From Aeromonas taiwanensis (GTDB taxonomy: Bacteria > Pseudomonadota > Gammaproteobacteria > Enterobacterales > Aeromonadaceae): DNA of 42,584 nt. Shown piece after piece: positions 30,070 through 39,169 of the stretch. The stretch is taken from positions 1-42,584 of the forward strand of contig NZ_CDDD01000094.1 in NCBI RefSeq assembly GCF_000820165.1, read 5' to 3'. A model generated the notes under the pieces. It saw nothing but the letters and a program-made list of their open reading frames with translations. It did not search any database and was not told where the DNA came from. Positions within the stretch are counted from its first letter, which is position 1. Every line of letters starts with the position of its first letter. Made by a program: the position numbers and the translations under genes.

Positions 30070-30098
30070 AAAAAAATCGAGGGGCCCAAGGCCCCTCG
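30070..30098 (-). terminator. AbgT gene terminator
   Basis: CGAGGGGCC/GGCCCCTCG stem with a 3-nt loop, followed on the minus strand by ATTTTTTT. Confidence 0.93.
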
Positions 30099-30104
30099 CC
30101 GCCC

Positions 30105-31667
30105 TCAGGGGGCCGGATACACATAGGGTGCCTGCAACCCGAGCGGGAAGCCCAGCCCCCAGTAGACCAGCAGGAAGATGGTCCAGCTCACCAGGAAGGC
30201 CAGGGAATAAGGCAGCATCATGGAGACCAGGGTGCCGATGCCGGTGCTCTTCACATACTGCTGGCAATAGACCACCACCAGGGGGAAGAAGACCATCAGC
30301 GGGGTGATGATGTTGGAGGCGGAGTCGCCCACGCGATACGCAGCCTGGGTCAGCTCCGGCGAGATACCGACCGCCATCAACATGGGCACCAGAATGGGAC
30401 TGATGAGGGCCCACTTGGCGGAGGCCGACCCCACCACCAGGTTGACGGTGGCGGTGAGCAGGATCATCCCGACGATGGTTACCTCCCCCGGCAGCGCCAG
30501 GGCGTGCAGCACCTCGGCGCCCGAGAGCGCCAGCAGGGTGCCCAGGTTGGAGTCGCCAAACGCCTTGATGAAGAGGGCGCAGAAGAAGGCCATCACCATG
30601 TAGGAGCCCATCTTGTTCATGGTGGCCGACATGGCGTCAATCACGTCCTTGCCGCTCTTGAAGCTGCCAGCCACGAAGCCGTATACGATGCCGGGCAGGA
30701 TGAAGAGCAGGAAGATGAGGGGCACGATGGACTTCATCACCGGGGCGGCGAAGGTGGTCAGGGAACCATCCGGTGCCCGCAGCGGCGAGTCACCCGGCGA
30801 CAGGGCCAGCCCCAGCAGCACCACGGCCGCCAGCATGGCGAACCCGGCCCAGTTGAAGGCACGGCTCTCTCGTTCGCTGTAGCGTCCCATCTCGTCGGCA
30901 CTCTCCAGATCCTCGTTGAGAGGCACCTGCTTGAGGCGCGGCTCGACAATTCTCTCGGTGACGAACCAGCCCACACAGATGATCAGCAGGGAGGAGGCGC
31001 CGGTGAAGATGATGTTGCACAGGGTATTGACCATGTAGTCGGGGTCGAGCAGCTGGGCAGCGGACTGGGTGAAGCCCTGCAGCAGGGCGTCACCGCCCGA
31101 GGGCAGAAAGTTCGCCGCAAAGCCGCCGGAGACGCCGGCAAAGGCGGCGGCAATCCCCGCCAGCGGATGACGACCCGCCGCGTGGAAGATGATGCCACCG
31201 ATGGGGATCACCAGCACGTAGCCCGCATCGGCTGCGGTATGGCTGACGATGGCCACCAGGATCAGCATGGGGGTCAGGAAGCGCGCCGGCGTGACCTTGA
31301 GCAATTTCTTGAGCCCGGTGTTGATGAAGCCGGACTGCTCGGCCACCCCGACACCCAGCATGGCGACCAGCACGATGCCAAGGGGGGCAAAACCGGTGAA
31401 GGTGGTGACCATGCTGGAGAGGAATTCGGCCAGGCCCGCCCCGGTCAGCAGGTTGTTGACGACCACGGCCTCCCCGGTACGGGGATTGACCAGATCGAAG
31501 GTGAACTGGGAGCCTATCCAGGAGCCGACCCAGACGATCAGCAGGGCATAAAGGAACAACATGGCGGGATCCGGCAGCTTGTTGCCCGCCTTCTCGACCC
31601 CGTTCAGAAAGCGGTTCAACCAGCCACCGGCATTGGCCGGACGCTCGTTCACTGCGGCTTGACTCAT
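30105..31667 (-). CDS. AbgT-family transporter
   Basis: A 520-residue inner-membrane protein of the AbgT family (p-aminobenzoyl-glutamate importers and sulfonamide exporters). Family features are VEKAGNKLPDPAMLF near the start, HTAADAGYVLVIPI, GGFAANFLPSGGDALLQG with its helical hairpin, and WALISPILVPMLM. About eleven membrane segments are visible. No abgA or abgB hydrolase gene lies next to it, so it may act as an exporter as in the Alcanivorax and Neisseria members; this is open. GGAGTATC precedes ATG 31667. Confidence 0.93.
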   Translation of the reverse strand: MSQAAVNERPANAGGWLNRFLNGVEKAGNKLPDPAMLFLYALLIVWVGSWIGSQFTFDLVNPRTGEAVVVNNLLTGAGLAEFLSSMVTTFTGFAPLGIVLVAMLGVGVAEQSGFINTGLKKLLKVTPARFLTPMLILVAIVSHTAADAGYVLVIPIGGIIFHAAGRHPLAGIAAAFAGVSGGFAANFLPSGGDALLQGFTQSAAQLLDPDYMVNTLCNIIFTGASSLLIICVGWFVTERIVEPRLKQVPLNEDLESADEMGRYSERESRAFNWAGFAMLAAVVLLGLALSPGDSPLRAPDGSLTTFAAPVMKSIVPLIFLLFILPGIVYGFVAGSFKSGKDVIDAMSATMNKMGSYMVMAFFCALFIKAFGDSNLGTLLALSGAEVLHALALPGEVTIVGMILLTATVNLVVGSASAKWALISPILVPMLMAVGISPELTQAAYRVGDSASNIITPLMVFFPLVVVYCQQYVKSTGIGTLVSMMLPYSLAFLVSWTIFLLVYWGLGFPLGLQAPYVYPAP

Positions 31668-31722
31668 TATGGTGATACTCCGTTACCAAGGAATGAGCGC
31701 GCATACTAGCGATAACGTCCAA

Positions 31723-31738
31723 CGAATCCCATGATTCG
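31723..31738. promoter_or_regulatory. Perfect palindrome upstream of the AbgT gene
   Basis: CGAATC-CCAT-GATTCG, 56 bases before the AbgT start, followed by a further ATTCG half-site. It looks like an operator, but the protein is unknown. Confidence 0.45.
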
Positions 31739-31769
31739 AGACAAATATTCGATTAATTATGTTTAATTT

Positions 31770-31800
31770 GGCATGTCCCGCTTCATAAATGGGACATGCC
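31770..31800 (-). terminator. Inverted repeat after the GGDEF-EAL gene
   Basis: Perfect 10-bp stem GGCATGTCCC/GGGACATGCC with an 11-nt loop, 21 bp after the stop. The following minus-strand bases AAATTAAAC are not a strong T-run, so termination is likely but weak. Confidence 0.55.
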
Positions 31801-31821
31801 GCACATTTATCGGCAAGGATC

Positions 31822-33795
31822 TCAACGGCTTGCGAGGGGATAATGCCCCAGTCGGCACTGGACGCCGAACCCCGCCGCCGCCACCGCGTCAGGGGTCATG
31901 GGCTGGCTGAACAGGAACCCCTGGAAGACGTGACACCCCTGGGCCTGGAGCGCCGCCAGTTCGTGCTCGTCCTCCACCCCTTCCGCCAGGATCCCGAGCC
32001 CCAGGCTCGTCGCCATGGCCACCGTGGCCCGGATCACCGGCAGGTTGAGGCCGACCACGAAGGAGCGATCCAGCTTGATGGTGTCGATGGGCAGCCGGTT
32101 GAGATAGGCCAGGGAGGAGTAGCCGGTACCAAAGTCGTCGATGGCGATCTTGATCCCCTGCTCGCTCAGGGCATCGAGGATCTCGATGCTTCCCTTCATG
32201 TCCAGCATCAGCACCGTCTCGGTCAGCTCCAGGGTCAGCAGTTCTGCCTCCACGGCGAACTCCTCGAGCTGCCGGGCCACCAGCTCGGGCAGGTCGGAGG
32301 AGAGCTGGAAGCCCGACAGATTGACCGACACCGGCACCCGCACCTGCCATTGGCGCTGCCACTCCCCCATCTGGGCCAGCGCGGTGGAGAGCACCCAGCC
32401 GCCGATCTCACGGATGAGCCCCATCTCCTCCGCCAGGGGGATGAACTCCGCCGGCGATACATGTCCGAGCACGGGGTTGTACCAGCGCACCAGGGCCTCG
32501 AAGCCGATGACCCGGCCCTGAACCGCATCCACCTGAGGTTGATAACACAGGTTCAGCTCCCCCCGGCCGACGGCCTTGGCCAAAAACTGCTTCAGGGTCA
32601 GCTTGCGGTGCAGGCTCTGCTGCATGCTGGGGGTGAAGCGCTGCCAGCGCAGGCGCCCCATCTGCTTGGCCTGGTACATGGCCATGTCGGCTCGCGTGAT
32701 CAGGTTGTCCCCGTCATCGGCATCGTCCGGATAGATGGCGATGCCGATGCTGCCACCTATGGTGACCTCGGGCACACCGCTCAACTGCAGCGGCTTGCTC
32801 ATCTGGGAGAGCATGAGGTCCGCCACCTCCTGGGCCCGCTCGCTTGCCTGATTGAGAGGCACCAGGGCCGTGAATTCATCTCCCCCGAGACGCGCCAGTT
32901 CCACGTCCCGGGGGCAGATCTGCTTTAGGCGGCCGGCGACCCGTTCCAGCAGACGATCCCCGGCCTTGTGGCCATAGTTGTCATTGACCAGCTTGAAGTT
33001 GTCCAGATCCATGAAGACCAGGGCGAAGCGTCCCCCAAGGCCGCAATAGGCCTCGAGGGACTTCATCAGTCCGTAGCGGTTGAGCAGTCCGGTGAGGGAG
33101 TCGTGCCAGGCCAGGTGGCGGTGTTCCAGCTCCTCGAGCTTGCGGTCCGTGATGTCCCGCATGGTCAGCAGGATCCGGGCGCCCTGCTGGATGTGGCGAA
33201 ACTGGTACTGGAACCAGCGCATCCCCTTGAGGGTCCGGCACTCCCCCTCGGCCACCACTTCATCCAGGCGGGAGAGGCGGTGATAGAAGGCATCGTCCGC
33301 CCCGGAGAAGACCTGGTCCAGGCTGCCGATACCATCTCCGAAACACATGTCGAAGTGGTAGTTGCCGCTCTCGAGCACGCCCAGGTTGTCAAACAGGCAG
33401 GCCAGGGTGTCGCCGGTGGCGAGAGAGGACTCCTGATAGAGGGTGTCCGCATCGATGACCGCTTCCGCCATCATCATCTGACGCCCGGCAAGCTGGATGC
33501 CGGAAAGACGCAGGTAGACCTGCTTCTTGACGCCCTTTGGGGAGAGGGTCCACCACTCGTTGTAGCTGCGATTCTGTTGGAAATCGCCGAGATAACGTTG
33601 CAGCAGCAGATCGATGGCGGCGGCCATGTCGGAGGAGAAATCCCGGGACTGCAGCTCGGCCAGCGAACTCGCCTCCCACAGCCCCAGCGCCGAGCCGTTG
33701 GCCCAGTAAATATGATGGCGCTGGATGTCATAGACCCAGACGGGCGTATGGAGTACATCCATCACGGTGAGCTGGCGTTCGTCTAGCGTATTCAT
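31822..33795 (-). CDS. PAS-GGDEF-EAL cyclic-di-GMP protein
   Basis: A 657-residue protein that can in principle make and break cyclic di-GMP. PAS-like sensing regions fill residues 1-215. The diguanylate cyclase domain follows (about 225-385) with an intact GGDEF at 304-308; the inhibitory RxxD site is not present at its usual place (RDVE). The EAL domain (about 405-640) has EAL at 433-435, and the later ELTE, DDFGTGYSSL, KLDRSF and AEGVE motifs, so it looks catalytically complete. No membrane segment or signal peptide is seen, so it is cytoplasmic. Which activity dominates cannot be read from the sequence. It is a single gene, divergent from the DUF2982 gene. Confidence 0.92.
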   Translation of the reverse strand: MNTLDERQLTVMDVLHTPVWVYDIQRHHIYWANGSALGLWEASSLAELQSRDFSSDMAAAIDLLLQRYLGDFQQNRSYNEWWTLSPKGVKKQVYLRLSGIQLAGRQMMMAEAVIDADTLYQESSLATGDTLACLFDNLGVLESGNYHFDMCFGDGIGSLDQVFSGADDAFYHRLSRLDEVVAEGECRTLKGMRWFQYQFRHIQQGARILLTMRDITDRKLEELEHRHLAWHDSLTGLLNRYGLMKSLEAYCGLGGRFALVFMDLDNFKLVNDNYGHKAGDRLLERVAGRLKQICPRDVELARLGGDEFTALVPLNQASERAQEVADLMLSQMSKPLQLSGVPEVTIGGSIGIAIYPDDADDGDNLITRADMAMYQAKQMGRLRWQRFTPSMQQSLHRKLTLKQFLAKAVGRGELNLCYQPQVDAVQGRVIGFEALVRWYNPVLGHVSPAEFIPLAEEMGLIREIGGWVLSTALAQMGEWQRQWQVRVPVSVNLSGFQLSSDLPELVARQLEEFAVEAELLTLELTETVLMLDMKGSIEILDALSEQGIKIAIDDFGTGYSSLAYLNRLPIDTIKLDRSFVVGLNLPVIRATVAMATSLGLGILAEGVEDEHELAALQAQGCHVFQGFLFSQPMTPDAVAAAGFGVQCRLGHYPLASR

Positions 33796-33932
33796 GTTGA
33801 GTGATGATTCATGCTGAAAAACTCATGGCCGGACCAGCCATCACCACGCCGCTCGGACGCGATCCCGCTGGTACAAAATCCGTTTCGGCCCATAATCTGG
33901 TAACAAACATGTAAAAAAAGGGCCGAAATCAT
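33796..33932. other. Divergent promoter gap, GGDEF-EAL / DUF2982
   Basis: 137 bp. It contains GGCCGGACCAGCCAT at 33827-33841, also found exactly at 41055-41069 before the RRM gene. No clear -35/-10 pair was identified. Confidence 0.35.
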
Positions 33933-34634
33933 ATGAAAACGCTGCATGTGAGACCCATGGTCAGGAGAAATGGACTCACACTGGTATTGTTGGGCATGGT
34001 GATAACCATTGCTATGATTTTTATACTTTTTTTTCTCAGTGAACAACTACTAATGCCCGCGATTTCCCTCCTCCTGGCGGGACTGATGACAATTCTTGTC
34101 GGAGCATTGAAGCTGGGTGAGCCTCATTTTAGTCTCTCTTTGTGTCAGGATTGTCTGCAATACCACCACAAGTACGGTGGCTGGATACTGAAGTGGAGAA
34201 ATATTCAGCGAATTGACCAACCACGCATCCATTCCGGGTGGGATCTCGTGGACCTGCCCTACATAGGTTTGAAGATAAAAGATTACGATGATTTTTTGAC
34301 GCTGATCACACCCAGGCTCGCCGTGCGCCTGCTGACCGAGCAGCGCGCCGTGCTGTTGCAGGCCATGAACAGCGAGCGGCCCGATTGCCCCACCGGCGGC
34401 TGCGGTGGCGGCCTGCTGGGAGAAGGCCTGCTGGAAGAGAGCCGCTTTCGCTCCCCGTCGGGCCACCACTACGAGGGGGTGATCGCCATGCTCGGCAACC
34501 GGATGACCCGGCTTCGGGATCTCCTCGGCTACGATCTGCTGGTGCCGGACAACAGCCTGGACAGGCCCCCCGCCGATTTTGTCCATTTGCTGCATCAATA
34601 CCAGCGGGAGTCGAATCTAATCCAGATCAATTAA
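33933..34634 (+). CDS. DUF2982 membrane protein
   Basis: A 233-residue protein of the DUF2982 type. Two neighbouring membrane segments (about residues 13-35 and 40-60) precede a cytoplasmic domain. Segments such as LCQDCLQYHHKYGGW-ILKWRNIQRID and LVDLPYIGLKIKDYDDFL are typical of proteins from Vibrio, Shewanella and Aeromonas. Function unknown. Codon use near the 5' end is more AT-rich than its neighbours. No strong ribosome-binding site is seen before ATG 33933 apart from AGGG. Confidence 0.8.
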   Translation: MKTLHVRPMVRRNGLTLVLLGMVITIAMIFILFFLSEQLLMPAISLLLAGLMTILVGALKLGEPHFSLSLCQDCLQYHHKYGGWILKWRNIQRIDQPRIHSGWDLVDLPYIGLKIKDYDDFLTLITPRLAVRLLTEQRAVLLQAMNSERPDCPTGGCGGGLLGEGLLEESRFRSPSGHHYEGVIAMLGNRMTRLRDLLGYDLLVPDNSLDRPPADFVHLLHQYQRESNLIQIN

Positions 34635-34716
34635 ACGCCGGATTGCGCTTGCCAAGCCTGGCGACACTTCATAAGGTCTCTGGCCTGTTACAGCCAGCAC
34701 ACCCCCTAAACCGCTT

Positions 34717-35661
34717 ATGAAGTACATCGAAGAGTTCTATCTGTTCGTCAAGGTGGTGCAAGAGGGCGGTTTCTCCCACGCCGCCGCCGCCCTGGGCATG
34801 CCGACCGGCACCATCAGTCGCCGGATCTCCCAACTGGAAGAACAGCTCGGATGCAGCCTGCTGCACAGATCCACCCGCAAGCTGCGCCTCACCGACGAGG
34901 GGCTGCGCTATTACGAACGCCTGTGCACCCCGCTGGCCGAAATCGAGCAGGCGACCGGCGAGATCCGGGGCGAGGAGACCGACATCAGCGGCCTCATCCG
35001 CCTCGCCGCCCCCATCGCACTCTCCAACACCATCCTGGTCGACATGCTGGCGGACTTCGGCCTGCGCTATCCCGGGGTGCAGTTCGACATCCGCCAGACC
35101 AACGACCATGCCCCCCATGCGGATCAGGACAGGGATCTGGTGTTTTTCAACGGCGAGCTCTCCCAGACCCTGCCCAACGCGATCTGCCTCGGGCACATCG
35201 AATACGGCCTCTTCGCCTCCCCCCTCTATCTCGAGAAGATGGGTGTGCCGTCCCACCCTGCCCAGCTGGAAGATCACGCACTCATCTACTGCTGGCCTCA
35301 CCAGTACTGGCAGCTGAGCGGCCGGGACGAGCAGACGGTCTGCATCAAGCGCACACCACGCCTTTGCATCGACCAGACCCAGGCCGCAGTGCGGGCGGCC
35401 CGCCGCCACCTCGGCATCGTCAATGCCCCGCTGCACTACGTCCACCCCTTCCTGCAGGACCAGCAGCTGGTCCCTGTACTGGCGGACTGGCAATCCGGGA
35501 GACGCCCCTTCTACATGCTCCATTGCCAGCCCCAGTTCACTCCGCTGCGTGTTAAGATGTTCGCCGATTTCGTCGAGAAATATTCCGTGCGCTATCGCAC
35601 CCATCAGCGGGACGATCAATTCTTGCCGGCCCTGCCGCTGCCCGTTGCATCTGACGGCTGA
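34717..35661 (+). CDS. LysR-family regulator
   Basis: A 314-residue LysR-type regulator. N-terminal HTH GGFSHAAAALGMPTGTISRRI, then a long linker helix and an effector domain. It resembles the CrgA/AaeR-like group with STRKLRLTDEG. No divergent partner gene is present; it precedes the receiver-CheC gene by 46 bp on the same strand. Target unknown. A strong ribosome-binding site is absent before ATG 34717. Confidence 0.88.
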   Translation: MKYIEEFYLFVKVVQEGGFSHAAAALGMPTGTISRRISQLEEQLGCSLLHRSTRKLRLTDEGLRYYERLCTPLAEIEQATGEIRGEETDISGLIRLAAPIALSNTILVDMLADFGLRYPGVQFDIRQTNDHAPHADQDRDLVFFNGELSQTLPNAICLGHIEYGLFASPLYLEKMGVPSHPAQLEDHALIYCWPHQYWQLSGRDEQTVCIKRTPRLCIDQTQAAVRAARRHLGIVNAPLHYVHPFLQDQQLVPVLADWQSGRRPFYMLHCQPQFTPLRVKMFADFVEKYSVRYRTHQRDDQFLPALPLPVASDG

Positions 35662-35707
35662 TGACCCACACTTAGCGCAACCTTCGTTGCACAGGTCGGC
35701 TAACACT

Positions 35708-36730
35708 ATGAATGTATTGGTATGTGATGACTCAGGGTTCGCACGCAAGCAGCTGATGCGTGCCCTCCCTGCCGACTGGCATGTCACCCTGCACCAGGCC
35801 GCCGATGGCCTGGAGGGGGTGGAGCAGATCCTGATGGGCCACGGGGATCTCATCTTTCTGGATCTCACCATGCCGGAGATGGACGGCTACGGCGTGCTGG
35901 AGACCCTGCGGCGGGAAGGGCTGCGCAGCAAGGTGATCGTCGTCTCCGGGGACATCCAGCCGGAGGCCCATGAGCGCGTCATGGCGCTCGGGGCCCTCGA
36001 CTTCATCAAGAAACCGGCGTCCCCCGAGGCCCTGCTGACCCTGCTCAAGCGCCACGGCCTGTGGCAGCCGGCGGAGAAGCCCCCCGTTCTCCCCGCCCTG
36101 CCCGCCAGCGACCACCAGCCAAGCCCCGCTCCGGCCCTGCTCACCCCCGAGCTGCGGGATGTCTATCAGGAGCTTGCCAACGTCGCCATGGGCCAGGGGG
36201 CGGATCTGCTGGCTCGCCTGCTCGGCGCCTTCGTCCAGCTTCCCATCCCGAACGTCAACGTGCTGGAAGTCTCCGAGCTGCACATGGCCCTCTCCGCAGC
36301 CGCCGAGTCGGATACCCTCTCCGCGGTCTGCCAGGGCTTCATCGGTGCCGGCATCGCCGGCGAGGCGCTCCTGCTGTTCCACGACGCCAGCTTCCAGGAT
36401 CTGGCGCGGCTGATGAACCATCAGGGGGCACTGGATCACGGCGCCGAGCTGGAGCTCTTGATGGACACGGCCAACGTGCTGATCGGCGCCTTCCTGCGCG
36501 GCTATGCCAACCAGCTCGATACCCCTTTCAGCCAGGGCCATCCCGTGGTGCTCGGCCAGCACAGGCCCATCCAGGAGCTCATTCGCACCAACCAGAGCCG
36601 CTGGCGCCGTACCCTGGCCATCGAGATCAACTACCGGGTGCAGGGTTACGCGGTGCAGTGCGATCTGCTGCTGCTGTTTACCGAAGATTCCATCGCCACC
36701 ATGAACAACAAGATCATGCATATGCTCTAG
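35708..36730 (+). CDS. Receiver-CheC fusion response regulator
   Basis: A 340-residue protein. The receiver domain (1-118) has acidic Asp7-Asp8, the phosphorylation site Asp52 in FLDLTMPEMDG, and lysine in FIKKPAS. After a proline-rich linker a CheC/CheX-like domain (145-340) follows. Its two helices ELANVAMG (Glu155, Asn158) and MDTANVLIG (Asp253, Asn256) match the phosphatase E-x2-N pattern, the second with Asp in place of Glu. CheC-type domains dephosphorylate CheY-like receivers, so this protein may control its own or another receiver's phosphate. No kinase gene is adjacent. Its last 15 codons are repeated just after its stop codon. ATG 35708 lacks a clear ribosome-binding site. Confidence 0.88.
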   Translation: MNVLVCDDSGFARKQLMRALPADWHVTLHQAADGLEGVEQILMGHGDLIFLDLTMPEMDGYGVLETLRREGLRSKVIVVSGDIQPEAHERVMALGALDFIKKPASPEALLTLLKRHGLWQPAEKPPVLPALPASDHQPSPAPALLTPELRDVYQELANVAMGQGADLLARLLGAFVQLPIPNVNVLEVSELHMALSAAAESDTLSAVCQGFIGAGIAGEALLLFHDASFQDLARLMNHQGALDHGAELELLMDTANVLIGAFLRGYANQLDTPFSQGHPVVLGQHRPIQELIRTNQSRWRRTLAIEINYRVQGYAVQCDLLLLFTEDSIATMNNKIMHML

Positions 36731-36781
36731 CGATTTGGTCCCATCGCCAGCATCAATAACAACATCAAGCACCTGCTCTAG
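36686..36781 (+). repeat. In-frame duplication of the receiver-CheC 3' end
   Basis: Bases 36686-36730 encode DSIATMNNKIMHML-stop. Bases 36737-36781, 51 bp later and in the same frame, would encode GPIASINNNIKHLL-stop. The second copy lies in the gap before the PAS gene and includes that gene's ribosome-binding site region. The 51-bp offset is a multiple of three, so one reading frame continues after the first TAG. Confidence 0.7.
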
Positions 36782-36789
36782 GAGTGACC

Positions 36790-37221
36790 ATGGATATTCG
36801 GGAATTTCATTGGCTGATGAACATAGTCCAGAACCTGGACGTGGGGTTGGTCGTGCTCGACAAGGCATACCGGATCCAGGTGTGGAACGGCTTCATGGAG
36901 AGCCACAGCGGCCGACTGGCCAGCGAGGTGCGCGATCAGGGGCTGTTCGAGCTCTTCCCCGATGTCGACAAGGCCTGGTTCGAGCGCAAGGCCAACATGG
37001 TCTTCAAACTCAACAACCGCGCCTTCAGTACCTGGGAGCAGCGCCCCTATCTGCTGCGCTTCTCCAACTACCGCCCCATTACGGGCTCGGCCCCCTACAT
37101 GTACCAGAACCTGACCCTGGTCCCCCTGGCCGACTTCACAGGCGAGGTCACTCACCTCGCCATCATGATCTACGACGCCACCGACGAGGCCATGCTGATC
37201 ACCAACCAGCGCCAGGGCTGA
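36790..37221 (+). CDS. Small PAS-domain protein
   Basis: A 143-residue protein with a single PAS-like fold: NLDVGLVVLDKAYRIQVWNGFMESHSGR is the typical opening strand and helix. No output domain is attached, so it likely works by binding a partner, perhaps the receiver-CheC protein encoded 59 bp upstream. TAGGAGTG precedes ATG 36790. No cofactor-binding residues can be judged from sequence. Confidence 0.82.
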   Translation: MDIREFHWLMNIVQNLDVGLVVLDKAYRIQVWNGFMESHSGRLASEVRDQGLFELFPDVDKAWFERKANMVFKLNNRAFSTWEQRPYLLRFSNYRPITGSAPYMYQNLTLVPLADFTGEVTHLAIMIYDATDEAMLITNQRQG

Positions 37222-37240
37222 TCCAGTGAACCAATGCAAC

Positions 37241-37261
37241 AAGGGCGCCGATGGCGCCCTT
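37241..37261. terminator. Hairpin between PAS gene and ltaE
   Basis: AAGGGCGCC/GGCGCCCTT with a GAT loop, between converging genes. T-runs are short, so termination is probably modest. Confidence 0.6.
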
Positions 37262-37284
37262 GCTCTTTGCGGTTGAGGCCGCGC

Positions 37285-38301
37285 TCAGTCGTTCAGAAAC
37301 TCGGTGAACGCATCGATCACCTCGTCGATGTCGTCGTCGGTGATCTGCAGGTGGGTGACCAGTCTGAGCTCTCCGTACCCGGAGAAAAGGATGCCGCGCT
37401 CCTTCATGAAGGCGAGCAGCTCTGCACTATCCCCCTTCGCCAGGCGCAGGAACACCATGTTGGTCTGCACCTCCCCCAGGTTCAGCACGATGCCGGGCAG
37501 GGCGGCCAACCCCTCGGCCAGGCGCCTGGCGCGGCGGTGATCGTCCGCCAGCCGTGTCACGTGCTGATCCAGGGCAAACAGGCCAGCCTGGGCCAGGATC
37601 CCAGCCTGGCGCATGCCACCGCCCAGCATTTTTCGCAGGCGCCTGGCGCGTGCGATGAAGGGAGAGCTGCCCACCAGCAGGGAACCAACCGGCGCCCCCA
37701 ATCCCTTGGAGAGGCAGACGGAGACGCTGTCGAAGGGGGCCGCGATGGCCGCGACCGGTTCGCCGCTCGCCACCACCGCATTGAACAGGCGGGCGCCGTC
37801 CAGATGCAGTCGCAGACCGTGCACGTCTACCAGGGCGCGCATCTCGCGCAGATAGGACAACGGCAGCACCTTGCCATTATGGGTATTCTCGAGACAGACG
37901 AGGCGCGTCTGGACGAAGTGGGCGTCGTCGGGGGCAATGGCGGCCCGCACGTCTTCCAGTGCCAGGGTGCCGTCGGCCTGCATGGGCACGGACTGGAGGG
38001 CCACCGAGCCCAGCACGGCAGAGCCTTGCGCCTCGTAGCGATAGATGTGGGAGGCCGCCCCCAGTATGGCCCCTTCCCCGCGCTGGCAGTGACTCATCAT
38101 GGCCAGCAGGTTGGACATGGTGCCGGAGGGCACAAACAGGGCCGCCTCCTTGCCGAGCAGCTCCGCCCCCCGGCGCTCCAGCGCATTGATGGTGGGATCT
38201 TCCCCGTAGACATCGTCCCCCACCTCGGCATGGAGCATGCTCTGGCGCATGGCCTCCGTGGGCCGGGTCACCGTATCACTTCGCAAATCGATATAGCGCA
38301 T
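37285..38301 (-). CDS. ltaE: Low-specificity L-threonine aldolase
   Basis: A 338-residue PLP enzyme that splits threonine and allo-threonine to glycine and acetaldehyde. The cofactor lysine is Lys199 in [11 protein letters not shown], His85 stacks on the cofactor ring in [10 protein letters not shown], and Asp168 lies in [11 protein letters not shown]-terminus [15 protein letters not shown] is diagnostic. AGGAGGAT precedes ATG 38301. It is downstream of the SDR gene on the same strand, 86 bp apart, perhaps cotranscribed. Confidence 0.96.
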   Translation of the reverse strand: MRYIDLRSDTVTRPTEAMRQSMLHAEVGDDVYGEDPTINALERRGAELLGKEAALFVPSGTMSNLLAMMSHCQRGEGAILGAASHIYRYEAQGSAVLGSVALQSVPMQADGTLALEDVRAAIAPDDAHFVQTRLVCLENTHNGKVLPLSYLREMRALVDVHGLRLHLDGARLFNAVVASGEPVAAIAAPFDSVSVCLSKGLGAPVGSLLVGSSPFIARARRLRKMLGGGMRQAGILAQAGLFALDQHVTRLADDHRRARRLAEGLAALPGIVLNLGEVQTNMVFLRLAKGDSAELLAFMKERGILFSGYGELRLVTHLQITDDDIDEVIDAFTEFLND

Positions 38302-38387
38302 GTCATCCTCCTGATGCAGGACGATGACATTAACCAGCCGGAACCCGGCTGGCAAGGGAAGGGAGACGGGAATGTGAGCCCGGCGAC

Positions 38388-39095
38388 TCACCAGGGCAAG
38401 GGGTCGCCCTGCAAGTCCACGAAGCGGCCGGAGTGTGCCGGCGTCAGCGTCCCCAGGAGGTCCAGCAGGCGGCTTGCGACCCGGGCGGGATCCTGCAACT
38501 GGGCAGCGCCAATCTCCTGCCGGAAGGGTTGCTGCATGGGGGTGTCCATGAGTCCGGGATGCACAGTGATGACCCCGGCACCGGGGAAACGCTCGGCCCA
38601 CTCCCCCGCCAGGATCCGGGCCCCCATGTTGAGGGCTGCCTTGCTCATCCGGTAGCTGTAGCGGCGCACCGGGCTCCGATCGGCGGCCGCCAGGCTGCCC
38701 GCCAGATCCGAGAGGGAGCAGAGCCAGAGCCGGCTCTCTGGAGTCATCAGCCTGCTCAGGCAGGCGCCGAGGGCCAGGTGGGGCCAGGCATTGGCCTGCA
38801 GACTCTCCTCCAGCCACTCGGGGGTCACCTCCTCCACCCGCCGCTCCGGCATGTGGGCGAGATCGTGCAGCAGGCCTATGGTGTTGATCACCACTGTGGG
38901 CAGGGAGTCCCCATCGTAGAGGGTGAACAGGGCCTCGAAGGAGAGCGGGTCCACCTCCTGCAACGGGAAGTAGCAGGCCGGATCCAGCCCCTTCGGCAAC
39001 TGCCTGCCCGCCAGCAACCACGCTTCACCGCGCTCCGCGAGCTCGTGCGCCAGCGCACAACCCAGTCCGCCACTGCCCAGGATCAGATAGCTCAT
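38388..39095 (-). CDS. Short-chain dehydrogenase/reductase
   Basis: A 235-residue SDR. The nucleotide-binding [10 protein letters not shown] is at the N-terminus, a TIGLLH segment takes the place of the usual NNAG, and the active site YRMSK (YxxxK) follows RRYS. It resembles the C-factor/YciK-like group; substrate unknown. ATG 39095 has AAGGA upstream; the frame begins 24 bases earlier but without a better site. Confidence 0.85.
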   Translation of the reverse strand: MSYLILGSGGLGCALAHELAERGEAWLLAGRQLPKGLDPACYFPLQEVDPLSFEALFTLYDGDSLPTVVINTIGLLHDLAHMPERRVEEVTPEWLEESLQANAWPHLALGACLSRLMTPESRLWLCSLSDLAGSLAAADRSPVRRYSYRMSKAALNMGARILAGEWAERFPGAGVITVHPGLMDTPMQQPFRQEIGAAQLQDPARVASRLLDLLGTLTPAHSGRFVDLQGDPLPW

Positions 39096-39169
39096 CTGCG
39101 TGTCCTTGGATGTATTCACTGCTTAGAGGGTATCAGAAGAACGGCGGCCTGCCGCACGCCGCCCCCGGC

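Noticed and set aside
34050..34598. 182-codon minus-strand open frame over the DUF2982 gene
   Set aside because: The plus-strand protein has membrane segments and family-like segments, while the opposite frame has none.
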